From: Flavobacterium cauense R2A-7
Lineage (GTDB): Bacteria; Bacteroidota; Bacteroidia; Flavobacteriales; Flavobacteriaceae
Assembly: GCF_000498475.1 (NCBI RefSeq)
Contig: NZ_AVBI01000010.1
Coordinates: 1-64,000 of the forward strand
DNA length: 64,000 bases
Direction of reading: 5' to 3'
The position numbers were made by a program, and so were the translations under genes. Position 1 is the stretch's first letter. Each line of letters starts with the position of its first letter. The notes beneath the pieces are model-generated. The model had not been told where the DNA came from, made no database searches, and saw only the letters and a list, made by a program, of their open reading frames with translations. This document shows positions 26,001 through 37,754 of this stretch, piece after piece.

Positions 26001-26487
26001 GATTTTTGTCTTCCAAATGATTCAACTCGCCATTTAGCACATCGCCTACCGGAAAATCGGAACGCATCACCAAATCGTTAATCATTCCCTGCAATCCTAA
26101 CTCACGACCGTCATCCGGAGAATAAATTCTTTCGATACCGTATTCGTGTAATTCGGAGATTTCGGAAGGAAGAATTACGCCGCCACCGCCACCAAAAATT
26201 TTGATATGACCTGCTCCTTTTTCCTTCAGCAAATCATACATATATTTGAAATACTCGTTGTGACCGCCTTGATAAGATGTCATTGCAATAGCATTAGCAT
26301 CTTCCTGAATTGCCGTGTTTACTACTTCTTCCACGCTTCTGTCGTGTCCTAAGTGAATCACCTCAACACCTGTAGCCTGAATAATTCTGCGCATGATGTT
26401 AATCGCGGCATCGTGTCCGTCAAAAAGCGATGCAGCCGTAACAATTCTTACTTTATTTTTTGGTTGGTATGGTTGTACTTGTTCCAT
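23062..26487 (-). CDS. icmF: Fused isobutyryl-CoA mutase (IcmF)
   Basis: A 1141-residue coenzyme-B12 enzyme that interconverts isobutyryl-CoA and n-butyryl-CoA. The domain order is that of IcmF. Cobalamin-binding domain first ([13 protein letters not shown] carries the DxH base-off motif, residues about 18-30). A MeaI-type GTPase chaperone domain follows (P-loop [13 protein letters not shown] at about 199, then NKFD). The large mutase domain follows from about residue 560 to the end ([36 protein letters not shown]). The fusion separates it from two-subunit methylmalonyl-CoA mutases. It appears monocistronic. Confidence 0.93.
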   Translation of the reverse strand: MEQVQPYQPKNKVRIVTAASLFDGHDAAINIMRRIIQATGVEVIHLGHDRSVEEVVNTAIQEDANAIAMTSYQGGHNEYFKYMYDLLKEKGAGHIKIFGGGGGVILPSEISELHEYGIERIYSPDDGRELGLQGMINDLVMRSDFPVGDVLNGELNHLEDKNPTAIARVISSAENFPEVAKPALEKIYKINQDSKTPVLGITGTGGAGKSSLVDELVRRFLIDFPEKTIGLISVDPSKRKTGGALLGDRIRMNAINNPRVYMRSLATRQSNLALSKYVQEAIEVLKAAKYDLIVLETSGIGQSDTEIMDHSDVSLYVMTPEFGAATQLEKIDMLDFADLVALNKFDKRGALDAIRDVKKQYQRNHNLWDVDPDKMPVFGTIASQFNDPGMNTLYKSIMDKIVEKTGIDLHSTFEITREMSEKIFVIPPHRTRYLSEIAENNRKYDETALSQVDVAQKLYGIFKTIETVSGKAPKLDKSGVVEESLNHSPEKQEFLSLLTKEFDRVKMNLDPYNWEIILTWDEKVNKYKNPVYSFKVRDKEIKIATHTESLSHSQIPKVALPKYQAWGDILKWNLQENVPGEFPFTSGLYPFKREGEDPSRMFAGEGGPERTNKRFHYVSAGLPAKRLSTAFDSVTLYGNDPHVRPDIYGKIGNAGVSICCLDDAKKLYSGFDLSHPMTSVSMTINGPAPMLLGFFMNAAIDQNCEKYIKENGLEKEVEAKIAKIYKEKGVERPRYQGELPAGNDGLGLMLLGVTGDEVLPADVYNDIKIKTLAQVRGTVQADILKEDQAQNTCIFSTEFALRLMGDVQEYFIKENVRNFYSVSISGYHIAEAGANPITQLAFTLANGFTYVEYYLSRGMNINDFGPNLSFFFSNGIDPEYAVIGRVARKIWAKALKNKYGANERAQMLKYHIQTSGRSLHAQEIDFNDIRTTLQALYAIYDNCNSLHTNAYDEAITTPTEESVRRAMAIQLIINKELGLAKNENPIQGSFIIEELTDLVEAAVLQEFDRITERGGVLGAMETMYQRSKIQEESLYYETLKHTGEFPIIGVNTFLSSKGSPTVIPAEVIRATEEEKQYQIVMLDNLHKANAHKVEEQLNVIQEAAIQNHNIFEKLMDATKVCSLGQITSALFEVGGQYRRNM

Positions 26488-26565
26488 TTGGGTTTACTAA
26501 ATTTTGAGGCTGCAATTTACGCATTTATTAAAAATTAACTATTTAAAAATTAATTTCTTCTGCAC

Positions 26566-26597
26566 AAAAAAGGCGGATTTAAAAACCCGCCTGTATT
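26566..26597. terminator. Terminator of the DUF4494 gene
   Basis: AAGGCGG-ATTTAAAAA-CCCGCCT hairpin immediately after the minus-strand stop at 26604. Confidence 0.75.
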
Positions 26598-26603
26598 CTA
26601 TAA

Positions 26604-27158
26604 CTAGATTGTTTCTTCAACAATTTCAGGGTCAAATTCCATGTGATCCTCAATTTCTTCCACTTTTTCCGGTTTGGAAGCTTTAAGAGCATTGAATTTC
26701 TCGAGTTGTTCCAATGCATCTTCTTCACCACTGAAATACGGAAAAACATCCATAATTGGAGATTCTGAAATGGCCGGAATGGTGTATTCGCCCATCGTGT
26801 TTTTCATGGCAAAAACGGTGTTATCATACGCCTCTTTCACATCGTTAGCCTGCACTAACAGATAAAAACTCGTTTTACGTTCTTTGCCACTTTCCTCATC
26901 ATAAGCCAATAAAGACACCTTCGATTTGAACCATCGGTCGGTATTCTCGAAAGGATGAATCTCAGCATAATTCGCCACTTTTATATTCGTGATTTTAAAT
27001 TCTTCACTCACATAAGCCGACATTTCTTCGTTAATTCTGGATTCGGCTTCCGTATAGGATAAAGCGTCTACCAAATATGGTTCGGTGGTAACCTTTTGTA
27101 TCCCGTTTTCGTCTATTTTTCTGTATTTTACTTTGCACTCATACCAAATTGCTCCCAT
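26604..27158 (-). CDS. DUF4494 domain protein
   Basis: A 184-residue cytoplasmic protein matching the Bacteroidetes DUF4494 family, recognised from the start MGAIWYECKVKYRKIDENG, then VTTEPYLVDALSYTEAE and FYLLVQANDVKEAYDN, in which two related alpha/beta halves repeat. The C-terminal 40 residues are acidic (EEIEDHMEFDPEIVEE). The family has no proven function. It is a single-gene unit in front of icmF, separated by a terminator. Confidence 0.85.
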   Translation of the reverse strand: MGAIWYECKVKYRKIDENGIQKVTTEPYLVDALSYTEAESRINEEMSAYVSEEFKITNIKVANYAEIHPFENTDRWFKSKVSLLAYDEESGKERKTSFYLLVQANDVKEAYDNTVFAMKNTMGEYTIPAISESPIMDVFPYFSGEEDALEQLEKFNALKASKPEKVEEIEDHMEFDPEIVEETI

Positions 27159-27293
27159 ATCTGTATTTTTTTAAGGATGGCAAAGTTAAATTTTAAACGG
27201 ATTTGAAGGCGTTATTTACGAAATAGATATTCACAATTTGCAATGAATACTGTTCTGATTCTTTACACCGTGAATTTTAGCTACTATTAATTT

Positions 27294-28556
27294 TCAACCT
27301 TTTGGCAGGGCAATTTCGTTTTCTTTGATATACAGCAAACCATCAAAAAGCTGCAACCATTTTCCTTTTTGATTATAATGTCCTAGCATTATACTGTTAA
27401 ATATTTCATCACGTTTTTCAGGGTTCTTTTTATAAATTTCTCTAAAATCAATATAGCCAAAATTGAATTTTCGTTTATCTAATTCGAATTCCAAAGATTC
27501 TTTTGGCGCAATGATTTTAGTCTCTTCAACACCTTTATTATAAGGCATTTTGGAAAAACCTCTAGTCGAGGTAGTCGCTATGCTATAAACTTTATCTGAA
27601 TATTTATTCTTAATATGCTCGCCGAAAACTGTAAATTTAGAATACATCTCCGGGTCACCATCGGCAAAAGTCACTTCTTTTAAATTTGTGGCGCCGTGAA
27701 AATTGGCAAGCCAAACTATAATTTTTGCCTTTGGATTTCTTTCTTTAAAGTAGATTAAATTCCGTGCCATTTGATAATCTCTGGTTCTTACTCGGTAAGC
27801 TGATTCTTCGTCCTCATTACTGAAAGTTTTAGGATTAAATTCCATACTTACATGCGTAATCAAATTCTCTAGCATTTGCGTAAAAAAATTGTCGCCGAAA
27901 AAAATAGTTTCATTGCTTTCAATTATTCTCTGCAATTGCAAAGTGAAAAAATCATATTCCGCTATAGTAAGTGGCTTTTCATTATTTTGAATTTTATCAA
28001 AAATTGGAGATAATTTCTCCCATTGATCTTTGTTTAAAGATGACCAATTACTTTTTTCTAATTCATTTTTAATAAAATCGATATTTATAATTGCAGTAAT
28101 TTTTTGATACGACTCTATACCCACTAAAGAAATCTTTTTGCTTTTAATAAAAGTTTCGAACGGCATCAATTGCTTAGCAGGATTCCAGGGATTCCAATAG
28201 CCATACCAGTCACTTTCAAAGTTGTCTGCCAAATTGTTTTTTAAAACACTACGCCCATTAATGTATTCCAATTGTAAGAAATCCATACCTTCCAAAGCGA
28301 TTGTATTGAAACCTTTTTTCTCCACTAGATATTTTACAATTTGGGTTTTTACCTCAAATGTTTTTCCTTCACCATGAGCCGCTTCACCAAGGAGTATTAT
28401 TTCTTTGCTTTCAATAAATTGATCTAATTTACTAAAATCGTCAGGAACGCTGTTTTCTGAGTCCAATGGAATCATTTTCCGGGAGAGTTCCGTTGTTATT
28501 TTTTTATTACACGAGATACAGAGAACTGCAACAATCAGTAAGGCTAAATTTTTCAT
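27294..28556 (-). CDS. Erythromycin-esterase-family lipoprotein
   Basis: About 420 residues from the ATG at 28556, where a lipoprotein signal starts (MKNLALLIVAVLCISC, Cys at residue 16). A start at 28589, overlapping the upstream stop, is also possible. The body matches the Ere/succinoglycan-biosynthesis-type hydrolase family: EIILLGEAAHGEGKTFEVK (active-site-type Glu and His), then FNTIALEGM, and KIIVWLANFHGAT with another His. Macrolide esterases share this fold, but lipid-anchored Bacteroidetes members have unknown substrates, so resistance should not be assumed. It lies directly behind another lipoprotein gene, probably in one operon. Confidence 0.8.
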   Translation of the reverse strand: MKNLALLIVAVLCISCNKKITTELSRKMIPLDSENSVPDDFSKLDQFIESKEIILLGEAAHGEGKTFEVKTQIVKYLVEKKGFNTIALEGMDFLQLEYINGRSVLKNNLADNFESDWYGYWNPWNPAKQLMPFETFIKSKKISLVGIESYQKITAIINIDFIKNELEKSNWSSLNKDQWEKLSPIFDKIQNNEKPLTIAEYDFFTLQLQRIIESNETIFFGDNFFTQMLENLITHVSMEFNPKTFSNEDEESAYRVRTRDYQMARNLIYFKERNPKAKIIVWLANFHGATNLKEVTFADGDPEMYSKFTVFGEHIKNKYSDKVYSIATTSTRGFSKMPYNKGVEETKIIAPKESLEFELDKRKFNFGYIDFREIYKKNPEKRDEIFNSIMLGHYNQKGKWLQLFDGLLYIKENEIALPKG

Positions 28557-28581
28557 TTCCAGTACTCTTAATACAATTGTT

Positions 28582-29361
28582 TTATTCATTTTGCTTGGGT
28601 TTCCAATATATTTTCGCCACTTCAAATTTCTTTAATTGAGGATTGAAATTGTACTGTATCGCATTTCCAATAAAACAATCACTGTAACTTTCTTCTGTTA
28701 AATACCAGGAACTCTCAATTTCAATTTTGTTCGGACCTGAAAAATTATAGACAAATATCGGGTCATCTAATTCTTCAAATTTTTCATCACAATTAGCATC
28801 CGACACTTTTTTCTTTAAATGTTCTTTATAATCCGGTAACAGCAGATTTTCGTTCAAACATTCTTTTATAGTATTGGATTTAACTTCATAAAAATTCAGC
28901 GTATTTCCATCACCAACACGATCATCCGTTACTACTACAAATGAGTTTTCTGAAGTTTTATATATGTTAATCGACCAAAAACCGTCAACAATTGAAAAGC
29001 CGGCTTCATTTGGTTTTAAATATTTGAGATTAAAAAAGTTCGGATTATTATCAATGTAATAATTATTAGCTTTTATCTCTTTATACCACTGGATTCTATC
29101 TTCTGATTTCCATTCCCAACTCGAGAAACTCTTTTCTGGCAAAAGCAGTATTATATCAAGTAAGTCTTTATTTTTAGTAAAGTCGACAGCAACTTTGTTT
29201 ACAGAATTTAAAATTTTATTATTTTCTGTAACTGCATTTTTCACAGTGTCTTTTATTCCAGAAACTACAGAAGTTTCATCAGGAAGTTGCTTTTTACAAG
29301 AAGCTATTGTCAAAATACAAATCAGAAGAAGTAATCGTTTTGTGTTAAGTTGTTTTATCAT
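28582..29361 (-). CDS. Hypothetical lipoprotein
   Basis: About 259 residues from the ATG at 29361; a start four codons upstream is possible. The lipoprotein signal is LLLLICILTIASCKK. No known domain. DRIQWYKEIKANNYYID and SFVVVTDDRVGDGNTLNFYEV suggest a beta-rich extracytoplasmic fold. Cysteines in KECLNENLL, DANCDEKF and YSDCFIGN could form disulfides. It precedes, and is probably co-transcribed with, the erythromycin-esterase-like gene (stop at 28582 overlaps a possible start at 28589). Confidence 0.7.
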   Translation of the reverse strand: MIKQLNTKRLLLLICILTIASCKKQLPDETSVVSGIKDTVKNAVTENNKILNSVNKVAVDFTKNKDLLDIILLLPEKSFSSWEWKSEDRIQWYKEIKANNYYIDNNPNFFNLKYLKPNEAGFSIVDGFWSINIYKTSENSFVVVTDDRVGDGNTLNFYEVKSNTIKECLNENLLLPDYKEHLKKKVSDANCDEKFEELDDPIFVYNFSGPNKIEIESSWYLTEESYSDCFIGNAIQYNFNPQLKKFEVAKIYWKPKQNE

Positions 29362-29373
29362 AGAATATTTCAA

Positions 29374-29755
29374 ACCTATCGGGGACTTATTGTCGATAGA
29401 GTTAATTTAACCCAAAACTAACTATTAAAGATAAAGATTACAAATACACACTAAGAATTGTTTAATCATTAAAAGCAAGCGCTTTTGGACAAACCTTTTT
29501 CTCTAAGCATTTAGGTGTTTGAATACAATTATCTAAAAAGAGTTTCAATTTAAGTATAAACAAAGTATTTACCTGCTACCACTAAAGTTTCTTATCTCAA
29601 GAAAAAAGTAAGTTAATCAAAAAAAGCCGTAACGATAAGTTACGGCCTTTTCTTCATCTTATAAATAAACCCTAAAAAAACACTCGGATTGACATTTACC
29701 AAAATTCACAGTTTTTCCAATCATCCGAAAATCTAATATAGTGTTTTACATTTAC
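29374..29755. other. Intergenic region, 382 bp
   Basis: Between the lipoprotein operon start and the katG stop, with no open frame of interest. It holds one strong hairpin terminator (29620-29653) and A/T-rich DNA with an AAGCGCTT palindrome near 29475 in the region that should contain the lipoprotein operon promoter. Confidence 0.4.
29620..29653. terminator. Terminator downstream of katG
   Basis: AAGCCGTAAC-GATAA-GTTACGGCCTT with A/T runs, about 100 bases after the katG stop on the minus strand. Confidence 0.75.
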
Positions 29756-32080
<2,325 letters not shown>

Positions 32081-32173
32081 TCAAATTGATTGTTTTTATT
32101 TTCTCATCACCAAAAACTATACAATAAAAATTGGCACACGGTTTGCTTATCTTTGAAAAACAAAAACAATTTT

Positions 32174-32884
32174 ATGAAAAAGATAGTACTACTTTTAGCT
32201 TTTATTCCCTTTTTAGGATGCGCAGAGATGCAACAGGTAATGGATCAGTTGCCACAAACACAAGGCGTTTTAGGACAAGCAGAAATCGCCTCCGGACTTA
32301 AAGAAGCCCTGAATAAAGGAATTGAAAAACAAGTAGTAAAACTGACCAACGTGGACGGTTTCTACAAAAACGAAATGGTAAAAATCCTTTTGCCGGAAGA
32401 ACTGAAAAAAGTAGACAAAACCCTTCGTGACATCGGCATGAGTAAATTGGCCGATGAAGGTTTGAAGGTCATGAACCGTGCAGCCGAAGATGCCGTAAAA
32501 GAAGCCACTCCAATTTTTGTGGATGCCGTAAAAAGCATGAGTTTTTCGGATGCCAAAAACATTTTATTAGGCGATGATCGTTCTGCAACAACCTATCTAC
32601 AAACCACAACCTCATCTGCGTTGTACACCAAATTTAATCCGGTGATTAAAAATTCGTATGCAAAAGTCGGCGCTGATAAAGTCTGGAATCAAATCATTAC
32701 CAAATACAACAGTATTCCACTAGTTAAAAAAGTAAATCCGGATTTAACCGATTACACGACCAATAAAGCCATGGAAGGTGTTTTCAAAATGGTGGCCATT
32801 GAGGAAAAAGACATCCGTAACAACCTGGCAGCGCGTACTTCCGATTTATTAAGAAAAGTATTCGCATTACAGGATGGCAAATAA
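32174..32884 (+). CDS. DUF4197 domain lipoprotein
   Basis: A 236-residue protein from the ATG at 32174, which opens a lipoprotein signal (MKKIVLLLAFIPFLGC, Cys at residue 16); the frame is open upstream without need. The rest is a single DUF4197 domain (ASGLKEALNKGIEKQV, VKILLPEELKKVDKTLRDIG, AARTSDLLRKVFALQDG), helical and periplasmic. No function is known for the family. It stands alone, divergent from katG across about 200 bases. Confidence 0.85.
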   Translation: MKKIVLLLAFIPFLGCAEMQQVMDQLPQTQGVLGQAEIASGLKEALNKGIEKQVVKLTNVDGFYKNEMVKILLPEELKKVDKTLRDIGMSKLADEGLKVMNRAAEDAVKEATPIFVDAVKSMSFSDAKNILLGDDRSATTYLQTTTSSALYTKFNPVIKNSYAKVGADKVWNQIITKYNSIPLVKKVNPDLTDYTTNKAMEGVFKMVAIEEKDIRNNLAARTSDLLRKVFALQDGK

Positions 32885-33000
32885 ATGTAAAAAATTAGCA
32901 TTCAATAACATACAAATAACAAATTGTTAACATTAACGAATGAAAAATTATCGGAACTTTGTACCATAATAAATAGTTTCTCATTTGGTTAGGGTTAGTT

Positions 33001-33037
33001 AAAAAAAGAATTCCACGCTTTCGGGCGTGGTTTTTTT
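33001..33037 (+). terminator. Terminator of the DUF4197 gene
   Basis: CCACGC-TTTC-GGGCGTGG followed by seven T. Confidence 0.85.
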
Positions 33038-33197
33038 GTTCCATAGCGTTGGATTTAAGCACCGACTCTGCCTATTTAACTATTTTTTTACGGTATTTTG
33101 AGATGGGCGCAGTACTTTTGCACCGAAATTTATTGGCAAACCAGTTTTATTTATCACTTTAAAAAAAGGTTTGCTGCATTATATAGTAACTGCACTC

Positions 33198-34358
33198 ATG
33201 ATAAACAAAAGTCTTATTGCGCTTGCCTTTGGCGGACTTGCCATTGGGATGACCGAATTTACAATGATGGGAATTCTGCCCGATATCGCAAAAGATTTAA
33301 GTATCGACATTCCAACTGCGGGACACCTGATTGCGCTTTACGCGATGGGCGTTGTGGTAGGCGCACCCATTCTTGTTTTGTTTACCGGAAAATATCCTCC
33401 TAAAAAAGTATTATTATTCCTGATGCTCCTGTTTGTGGTCTTCAACGGAATATTTGCCATTGCTCCCGATTATACTACGTTATTGGTTTCCCGATTCATG
33501 TCGGGATTGCCGCACGGTGCTTTTTTTGGAGTAGGTTCTGTCGTAGCCGCGCAATTGGCCGACAAAGGAAAAGCCGCACAAGCCATTTCCATTATGTTTA
33601 CCGGAATGACTATTGCTAATTTAGCCGGAGTTCCCATCGGTACTTATATAGGACATCACTATTCCTGGCGCTATACTTATGCTTTTATCAGCTTGTTGGG
33701 ATTGGTTACATTTATTGCCATTTATTATTGGTTACCCAAAATAGAAGCCAATCAAGGCGGGAATTTATTCGGACAACTGAACTTTTTTAAACGATGGGAA
33801 GCCTGGTTATTAATCGCCATCATTTCTATTGGAACCGGTGGATTGTTTGCCTGGATAAGCTACATCGCCCCAATGGTCACCAATGTATCGCGATTGGATC
33901 CGAATCGTGTACCGTTAATTATGATTTTGGTCGGACTGGGAATGTTCTTCGGAAATTTATTGGGCGGAAAATTAGCCGATTCTATGTCGCCCACAAAAGC
34001 GGCTATGGCCTGTTTTTCGATGATGGCGGTTTGTTTGGTCGTTGTTTATTTAACCGCTCACATTGAAGGAATGGCTTACGTGATGTCGTTCGTAACCGGA
34101 TTGATTGCTTTTACCATTGGTTCGCCGTTACAGATGATGTTAATTACCACTGCAAAAGGTGCCGAAACTTTAGCCGCTGCCGCTGGTCAGGCCAGTTTTA
34201 ATATCGGGAATACATTAGGAGCTTTCTTTGGCGGTATTCCGATTGCTTTGGGATATGCCTACAATACGCCGGTATTGATTGGTGTGGGAATGGCGAGCAT
34301 CGGAGCGTTACTTTCATTCGTATTTCTCCGAATGATTGTGGTTAAAAAAGGTGTTTAA
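33198..34358 (+). CDS. MFS transporter, DHA1-type exporter
   Basis: About 386 residues from the ATG at 33198; a start nine codons upstream is possible. Twelve hydrophobic segments are visible. FGGLAIGMTEFTMMGILPDIA opens helix 1, and SRFMSGLPHGAFFGVGSVVAAQLAD is the helix-4/5 antiporter motif region of DHA1 drug/sugar exporters (AraJ/YdhP type). Such carriers exchange a solute for protons across the inner membrane. The stop overlaps the end of the opposite-strand gene by four bases, with no terminator between them. Confidence 0.85.
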   Translation: MINKSLIALAFGGLAIGMTEFTMMGILPDIAKDLSIDIPTAGHLIALYAMGVVVGAPILVLFTGKYPPKKVLLFLMLLFVVFNGIFAIAPDYTTLLVSRFMSGLPHGAFFGVGSVVAAQLADKGKAAQAISIMFTGMTIANLAGVPIGTYIGHHYSWRYTYAFISLLGLVTFIAIYYWLPKIEANQGGNLFGQLNFFKRWEAWLLIAIISIGTGGLFAWISYIAPMVTNVSRLDPNRVPLIMILVGLGMFFGNLLGGKLADSMSPTKAAMACFSMMAVCLVVVYLTAHIEGMAYVMSFVTGLIAFTIGSPLQMMLITTAKGAETLAAAAGQASFNIGNTLGAFFGGIPIALGYAYNTPVLIGVGMASIGALLSFVFLRMIVVKKGV

Positions 34359-35203
34359 AGTCGCTCGTGAAGACTTTTGAAATACTCAATCGCTTTTACT
34401 AAACGGCTGCCGTACCAGGAAAACATTTCACCATCTACGAAAATGGTTGTGGCATGATGCGTGTGTCGGCCCAATTCGAAAGCATGTTCGTCTTTAAACG
34501 GAAAAGGTTCGGAAGACAATAGTACATAATCCGGATCGCCCTGAATACGCATTTTCTGAATTACGATTTCAGGATAACGACCTTCGTATTTAGCTACGTG
34601 CTGTTCGGCTCCGCGTAGGTTTTCATGATTGTCGTAGATATTTTCGAATTTGTTCAGCTTTAGCAATTCGTTGATAAAAGTATCGCCACCGGCTACCATA
34701 TACGGATTCGCCCAAATAAAATAAGCAACTTTCTTTACTTCCTTGTCTTTGATGAAATGCTGAAAATCGGCTAAAGCAAAATTGGTTTTGTCAATCCACT
34801 TTTGGGCTTCGATGCGTTTATTGAACAACTGTCCGAAATCCGAAATCATTTGCAGATTGTCTTCAATCGTAATAATATCCGTTACCCAAACCGAACAAAT
34901 GTCTTGTAGCGATTCGACAATTTCCAGCGTATTTTCTTCTTTGTTGGCGATGATGATATCCGGCTGTAATGCTTTTATCTTGTCGATTTTCACCTGTTTT
35001 GTACCGCCCACAATAGCTTTAGTGGCTTTCAGATGAAACGGATGCACACAGAATTTCGTGATTCCTACAATACTGTCTTCCAATCCCAAATCATACAACA
35101 ATTCGGTTTGAGAAGGCACTAAAGAAATGATTCGTTTTGGCGTTTGATTAAATCTATGTTGGTTTCCGAGTTGATCGGTATACGTTTTCGAATTCGGCAT
35201 CAA
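34355..35203 (-). CDS. BtuF-like helical-backbone metal/cobalamin binding protein
   Basis: A 282-residue member of the periplasmic-binding-protein class III family (BtuF, FhuD). KRIISLVPSQTELLYDLGL opens the first lobe, then ALQPDIIIANKEENTLE; PYMVAGGDTFINELLKLN and ADPDYVLLSSEPFPF-type blocks follow. It has no signal peptide (MMPNSKTYTDQLGNQH), so it is predicted cytoplasmic, as is common for such proteins in Flavobacteria. Ligand (cobalamin or another metal chelate) is a guess. It runs convergent with the MFS gene and is followed upstream by DoxX. Confidence 0.8.
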   Translation of the reverse strand: MMPNSKTYTDQLGNQHRFNQTPKRIISLVPSQTELLYDLGLEDSIVGITKFCVHPFHLKATKAIVGGTKQVKIDKIKALQPDIIIANKEENTLEIVESLQDICSVWVTDIITIEDNLQMISDFGQLFNKRIEAQKWIDKTNFALADFQHFIKDKEVKKVAYFIWANPYMVAGGDTFINELLKLNKFENIYDNHENLRGAEQHVAKYEGRYPEIVIQKMRIQGDPDYVLLSSEPFPFKDEHAFELGRHTHHATTIFVDGEMFSWYGSRLVKAIEYFKSLHERL

Positions 35204-35218
35204 GGTGCAATATTTAAA

Positions 35219-35614
35219 TTATAAATCGGAAGTTGAACTGCTTTTTTGAAATCCGTTTGGAAACATGATGGCCAAAAGCACAAAAATGAGTAGAAAATTA
35301 AATTCCATTCCGTTTCTTCCGCCGCCAACCACAAACCAGCCTTCCTGAAAATGAATCATGATAATTCCCATCATCAGGACAAATATCGTTACGATTGACG
35401 CTAATTTCACATATCGATTCGCCAATAGCAAAATAGCTGCAACCAAATGCGAAATTTTTATCATCCAAGCCAGTATCAACCCAAAAGGGGCAAAACCGAC
35501 CGCATCCAGATAAAGTCTTCCGAAATCATTAACGCCGCCGTTGAACATTCCGGCCACACTGTGTACAACCAATATTACGGCAACCGCAAAACGAAGTATA
35601 AAAGTACTTTTCAT
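35219..35614 (-). CDS. DoxX-family membrane protein
   Basis: A 131-residue protein with four hydrophobic segments (about residues 5-25, 38-62, 66-84 and 100-118), and the DoxX-type pattern AVGFAPFGLILAWMIKISHLVAAILLL. DoxX-family proteins sit in the inner membrane; some are linked to respiratory or thiol chemistry, without a proven role here. It is separated by 15 bases from the BtuF-like gene downstream, so the two may share a transcript. Confidence 0.8.
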   Translation of the reverse strand: MKSTFILRFAVAVILVVHSVAGMFNGGVNDFGRLYLDAVGFAPFGLILAWMIKISHLVAAILLLANRYVKLASIVTIFVLMMGIIMIHFQEGWFVVGGGRNGMEFNFLLIFVLLAIMFPNGFQKSSSTSDL

Positions 35615-35649
35615 TAGAGGAATAAAATTACGATGAACCGCAAATATAA

Positions 35650-36462
35650 CTATTTCAGAATTTCCGCCATTTCCTGTTGCAGTTTCAAGGCTTCTGCTCT
35701 TGCTTTTTCAGCGAAATCAGCCCGGTCGGATGCATAAATGATACCGCGGGACGAGTTGATTAACAAACCTACATTTTCATTCATTCCGTATTTGCAAACC
35801 TCGGCCAGACTTCCGCCTTGAGCGCCCACACCGGGAACCAACAAAAAACTGTCGGGTACAATTTTACGGATTTCAGTGAAATATTCCGCTTTAGTTGCTC
35901 CTACCACATACATCAGGTTTTCGGAATTTTTCCAGGATTTAGAAGTTTCCAAAACTACTTTGTACAATTCCTTTCCGTCGACATTTTGGGTTTGAAAATC
36001 GAAAGCACCTTCGTTTGAGGTTAATGCCAACATAATGGTATGTTTGTCTTCAAAAGCCAAAAAAGGTTCTACGGAATCTTTTCCCATATAAGGCGCCACG
36101 GTAACCGAATCGAAATTCAAATCTTTGAAAAAAGCTCTGGCATACATCGAAGACGTGTTTCCGATATCGCCGCGTTTTGCATCGGCAATGGTGAAAATTT
36201 CAGGATATTTTTCGTTAATGTAATGAATGGTTTTTTCCAAAGACTTCCATCCTCTTATTCCGTAGGCTTCGTAAAAAGCAGTATTCGGTTTATAGGAAAC
36301 GCACAAATCGTGGGTAGCATCAATTATCGCTTTGTTGAATTCGAAAATCGGATCTTCGGTTTGTAAAAGATGTTCGGGAATTTTGTTTAAATCGACATCC
36401 AAACCGATACATAAAAATGATTTTTTGGTTTGAATCTGTTCCTGTAGTTGTTGTGTTGTCAT
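35650..36462 (-). CDS. pyrF: Orotidine-5'-phosphate decarboxylase
   Basis: A 270-residue enzyme for the last step of UMP synthesis (OMP to UMP plus CO2). [14 protein letters not shown] opens the barrel. [17 protein letters not shown] carries the catalytic D-x-K-x-x-D set, the hallmark of type 2 Pyr[10 protein letters not shown] and [12 protein letters not shown] bind the phosphate. Length fits the long, mycobacterial-like subgroup. It is 35 bases upstream of DoxX on the same strand. Confidence 0.95.
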   Translation of the reverse strand: MTTQQLQEQIQTKKSFLCIGLDVDLNKIPEHLLQTEDPIFEFNKAIIDATHDLCVSYKPNTAFYEAYGIRGWKSLEKTIHYINEKYPEIFTIADAKRGDIGNTSSMYARAFFKDLNFDSVTVAPYMGKDSVEPFLAFEDKHTIMLALTSNEGAFDFQTQNVDGKELYKVVLETSKSWKNSENLMYVVGATKAEYFTEIRKIVPDSFLLVPGVGAQGGSLAEVCKYGMNENVGLLINSSRGIIYASDRADFAEKARAEALKLQQEMAEILK

Positions 36463-36717
36463 GTTTTTAGTTGCTGAGCGGCAAAGTTACGAAGGTTCAT
36501 GGGTAAATATCAAAATTTTATAACATTAGCCTGTAATTATATAACAAATAGTATTCAAATACATCTTAATTTCATCAAAAGGAAAAATTAAGAATAGTAT
36601 TTTTACCTGGATAGAACCAAAAAACACAAAATTACAGACGTACTAACCTGAAAGATTAATAACTAATTAATTATCTTTATGGTTCGTAACTTTTTATTTA
36701 CAACTCAAAAATAACAA

Positions 36718-37275
36718 ATGAAAGCATTCCTTAAATTTGATTTTAACGTAGTAACTAAAAAACTGCTGGAAGAAAAGCTGGAAGGACTTGGAGTAAAATT
36801 CAACATCGTAGGTTTTGGTGAAGTCGAATTTCTGGAAACGCTCAAACCGGAAAAGATGGACGAAATTACCTTGCTGTTGAACAGTTACGGAATAGAAGTC
36901 ATCGAAAATCAGAAGAGCATTCTGGTTCAGAAAATCAAAGATCTGATTACCGAAATGGTCTTTCAGGAAAACAATCCGAATGTAAAAAGTTCAGTTTATC
37001 TGGCAGAAAAACTAAATCACAGTTACGGGTATCTCTCCAATCTTTTTTCGGAAGTAACCTATACCTCTATTGAGAATTATATCATATTGCAGAAAATCGA
37101 ATTGGCCAAACAACTCATTGTGAACGACAAATTGAGTTTAACCGAAATCGCCTACAAACTGAATTATTCGAGCGTTGCCCATTTGAGTACGCAATTCAAA
37201 AACACCACCGGCATCACGCCTACCGCGTTTCAGAGAATCATTGAACGAAGAAGAAAAATTGCTAACGAGAAATAA
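36718..37275 (+). CDS. AraC-family transcription regulator
   Basis: A 185-residue regulator. Residues 1-80 look like a small ferredoxin-like or ACT-like fold (MKAFLKFDFNVVTKKLLEEK). The C-terminal 100 residues are an AraC-type double helix-turn-helix: YLAEKLNHSYGYLSNLFSEV for the first and LSLTEIAYKLNYSSVAHLSTQF for the second, ending in GITPTAFQR. It is 14 bases before a receiver gene that is followed by a CHASE3 kinase, so the three probably form one signalling operon. TATCTTTA at about 36672 is a likely -7 element. Confidence 0.88.
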   Translation: MKAFLKFDFNVVTKKLLEEKLEGLGVKFNIVGFGEVEFLETLKPEKMDEITLLLNSYGIEVIENQKSILVQKIKDLITEMVFQENNPNVKSSVYLAEKLNHSYGYLSNLFSEVTYTSIENYIILQKIELAKQLIVNDKLSLTEIAYKLNYSSVAHLSTQFKNTTGITPTAFQRIIERRRKIANEK

Positions 37276-37289
37276 AAACCTTGTGAAAA

Positions 37290-37736
37290 ATGAATAAAGA
37301 ATACATTCATATCATTTTAGCCGATGACGACGAAGACGATCGCTTGTTTTTTACCGATGCGTTCAGTGAGCTTAAAATCAGCACGAAAGTGAGCACTTTT
37401 AATGATGGCGTGGAGCTGATGAACTATCTGAATGATTCGGAATCTGTTTTGCCGAACATCCTTTTTCTCGACTTAAACATGCCGAAAAAGAACGGTATCG
37501 AATGTTTGCACGAAATTAAAAGCAATTCGCGTTTTGATGATATTGCCATTGCGATTTATTCCACCTCCTCTTCCGAAGAAGATATTGAAGAAACATTTGT
37601 GCTCGGAGCCAACATTTACATCAAAAAACCCAGCGATTTTGCTTCTTTGAAAAAAATATTAAGCGATGTGATTTCCATCAACTGGCAATACCACACTTCG
37701 GGTTTGAACAAAGACAACTTTCTTCTTCGTTTGTAA
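37290..37736 (+). CDS. Single-domain response regulator
   Basis: A 148-residue receiver domain without an output domain. The acidic cluster ADDDEDDRLFF and the phosphoacceptor in NILFLDLNMPKKNG are present, with Ser/Thr in IYSTSSSEE and Lys in YIKKPSDF for the switch. Such Rcp1/CheY-like proteins pass phosphate to other partners. Its gene follows the AraC gene by 14 bases and precedes the kinase by 18, so it is the probable partner of that kinase. Confidence 0.9.
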   Translation: MNKEYIHIILADDDEDDRLFFTDAFSELKISTKVSTFNDGVELMNYLNDSESVLPNILFLDLNMPKKNGIECLHEIKSNSRFDDIAIAIYSTSSSEEDIEETFVLGANIYIKKPSDFASLKKILSDVISINWQYHTSGLNKDNFLLRL

Positions 37737-37754
37737 CGATTAAATAAACGCCTT

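Noticed and set aside
27294..28556. A macrolide resistance gene
   Set aside because: The family match is to the fold; the protein is a lipoprotein and the residues needed for macrolide esters cannot be judged here.
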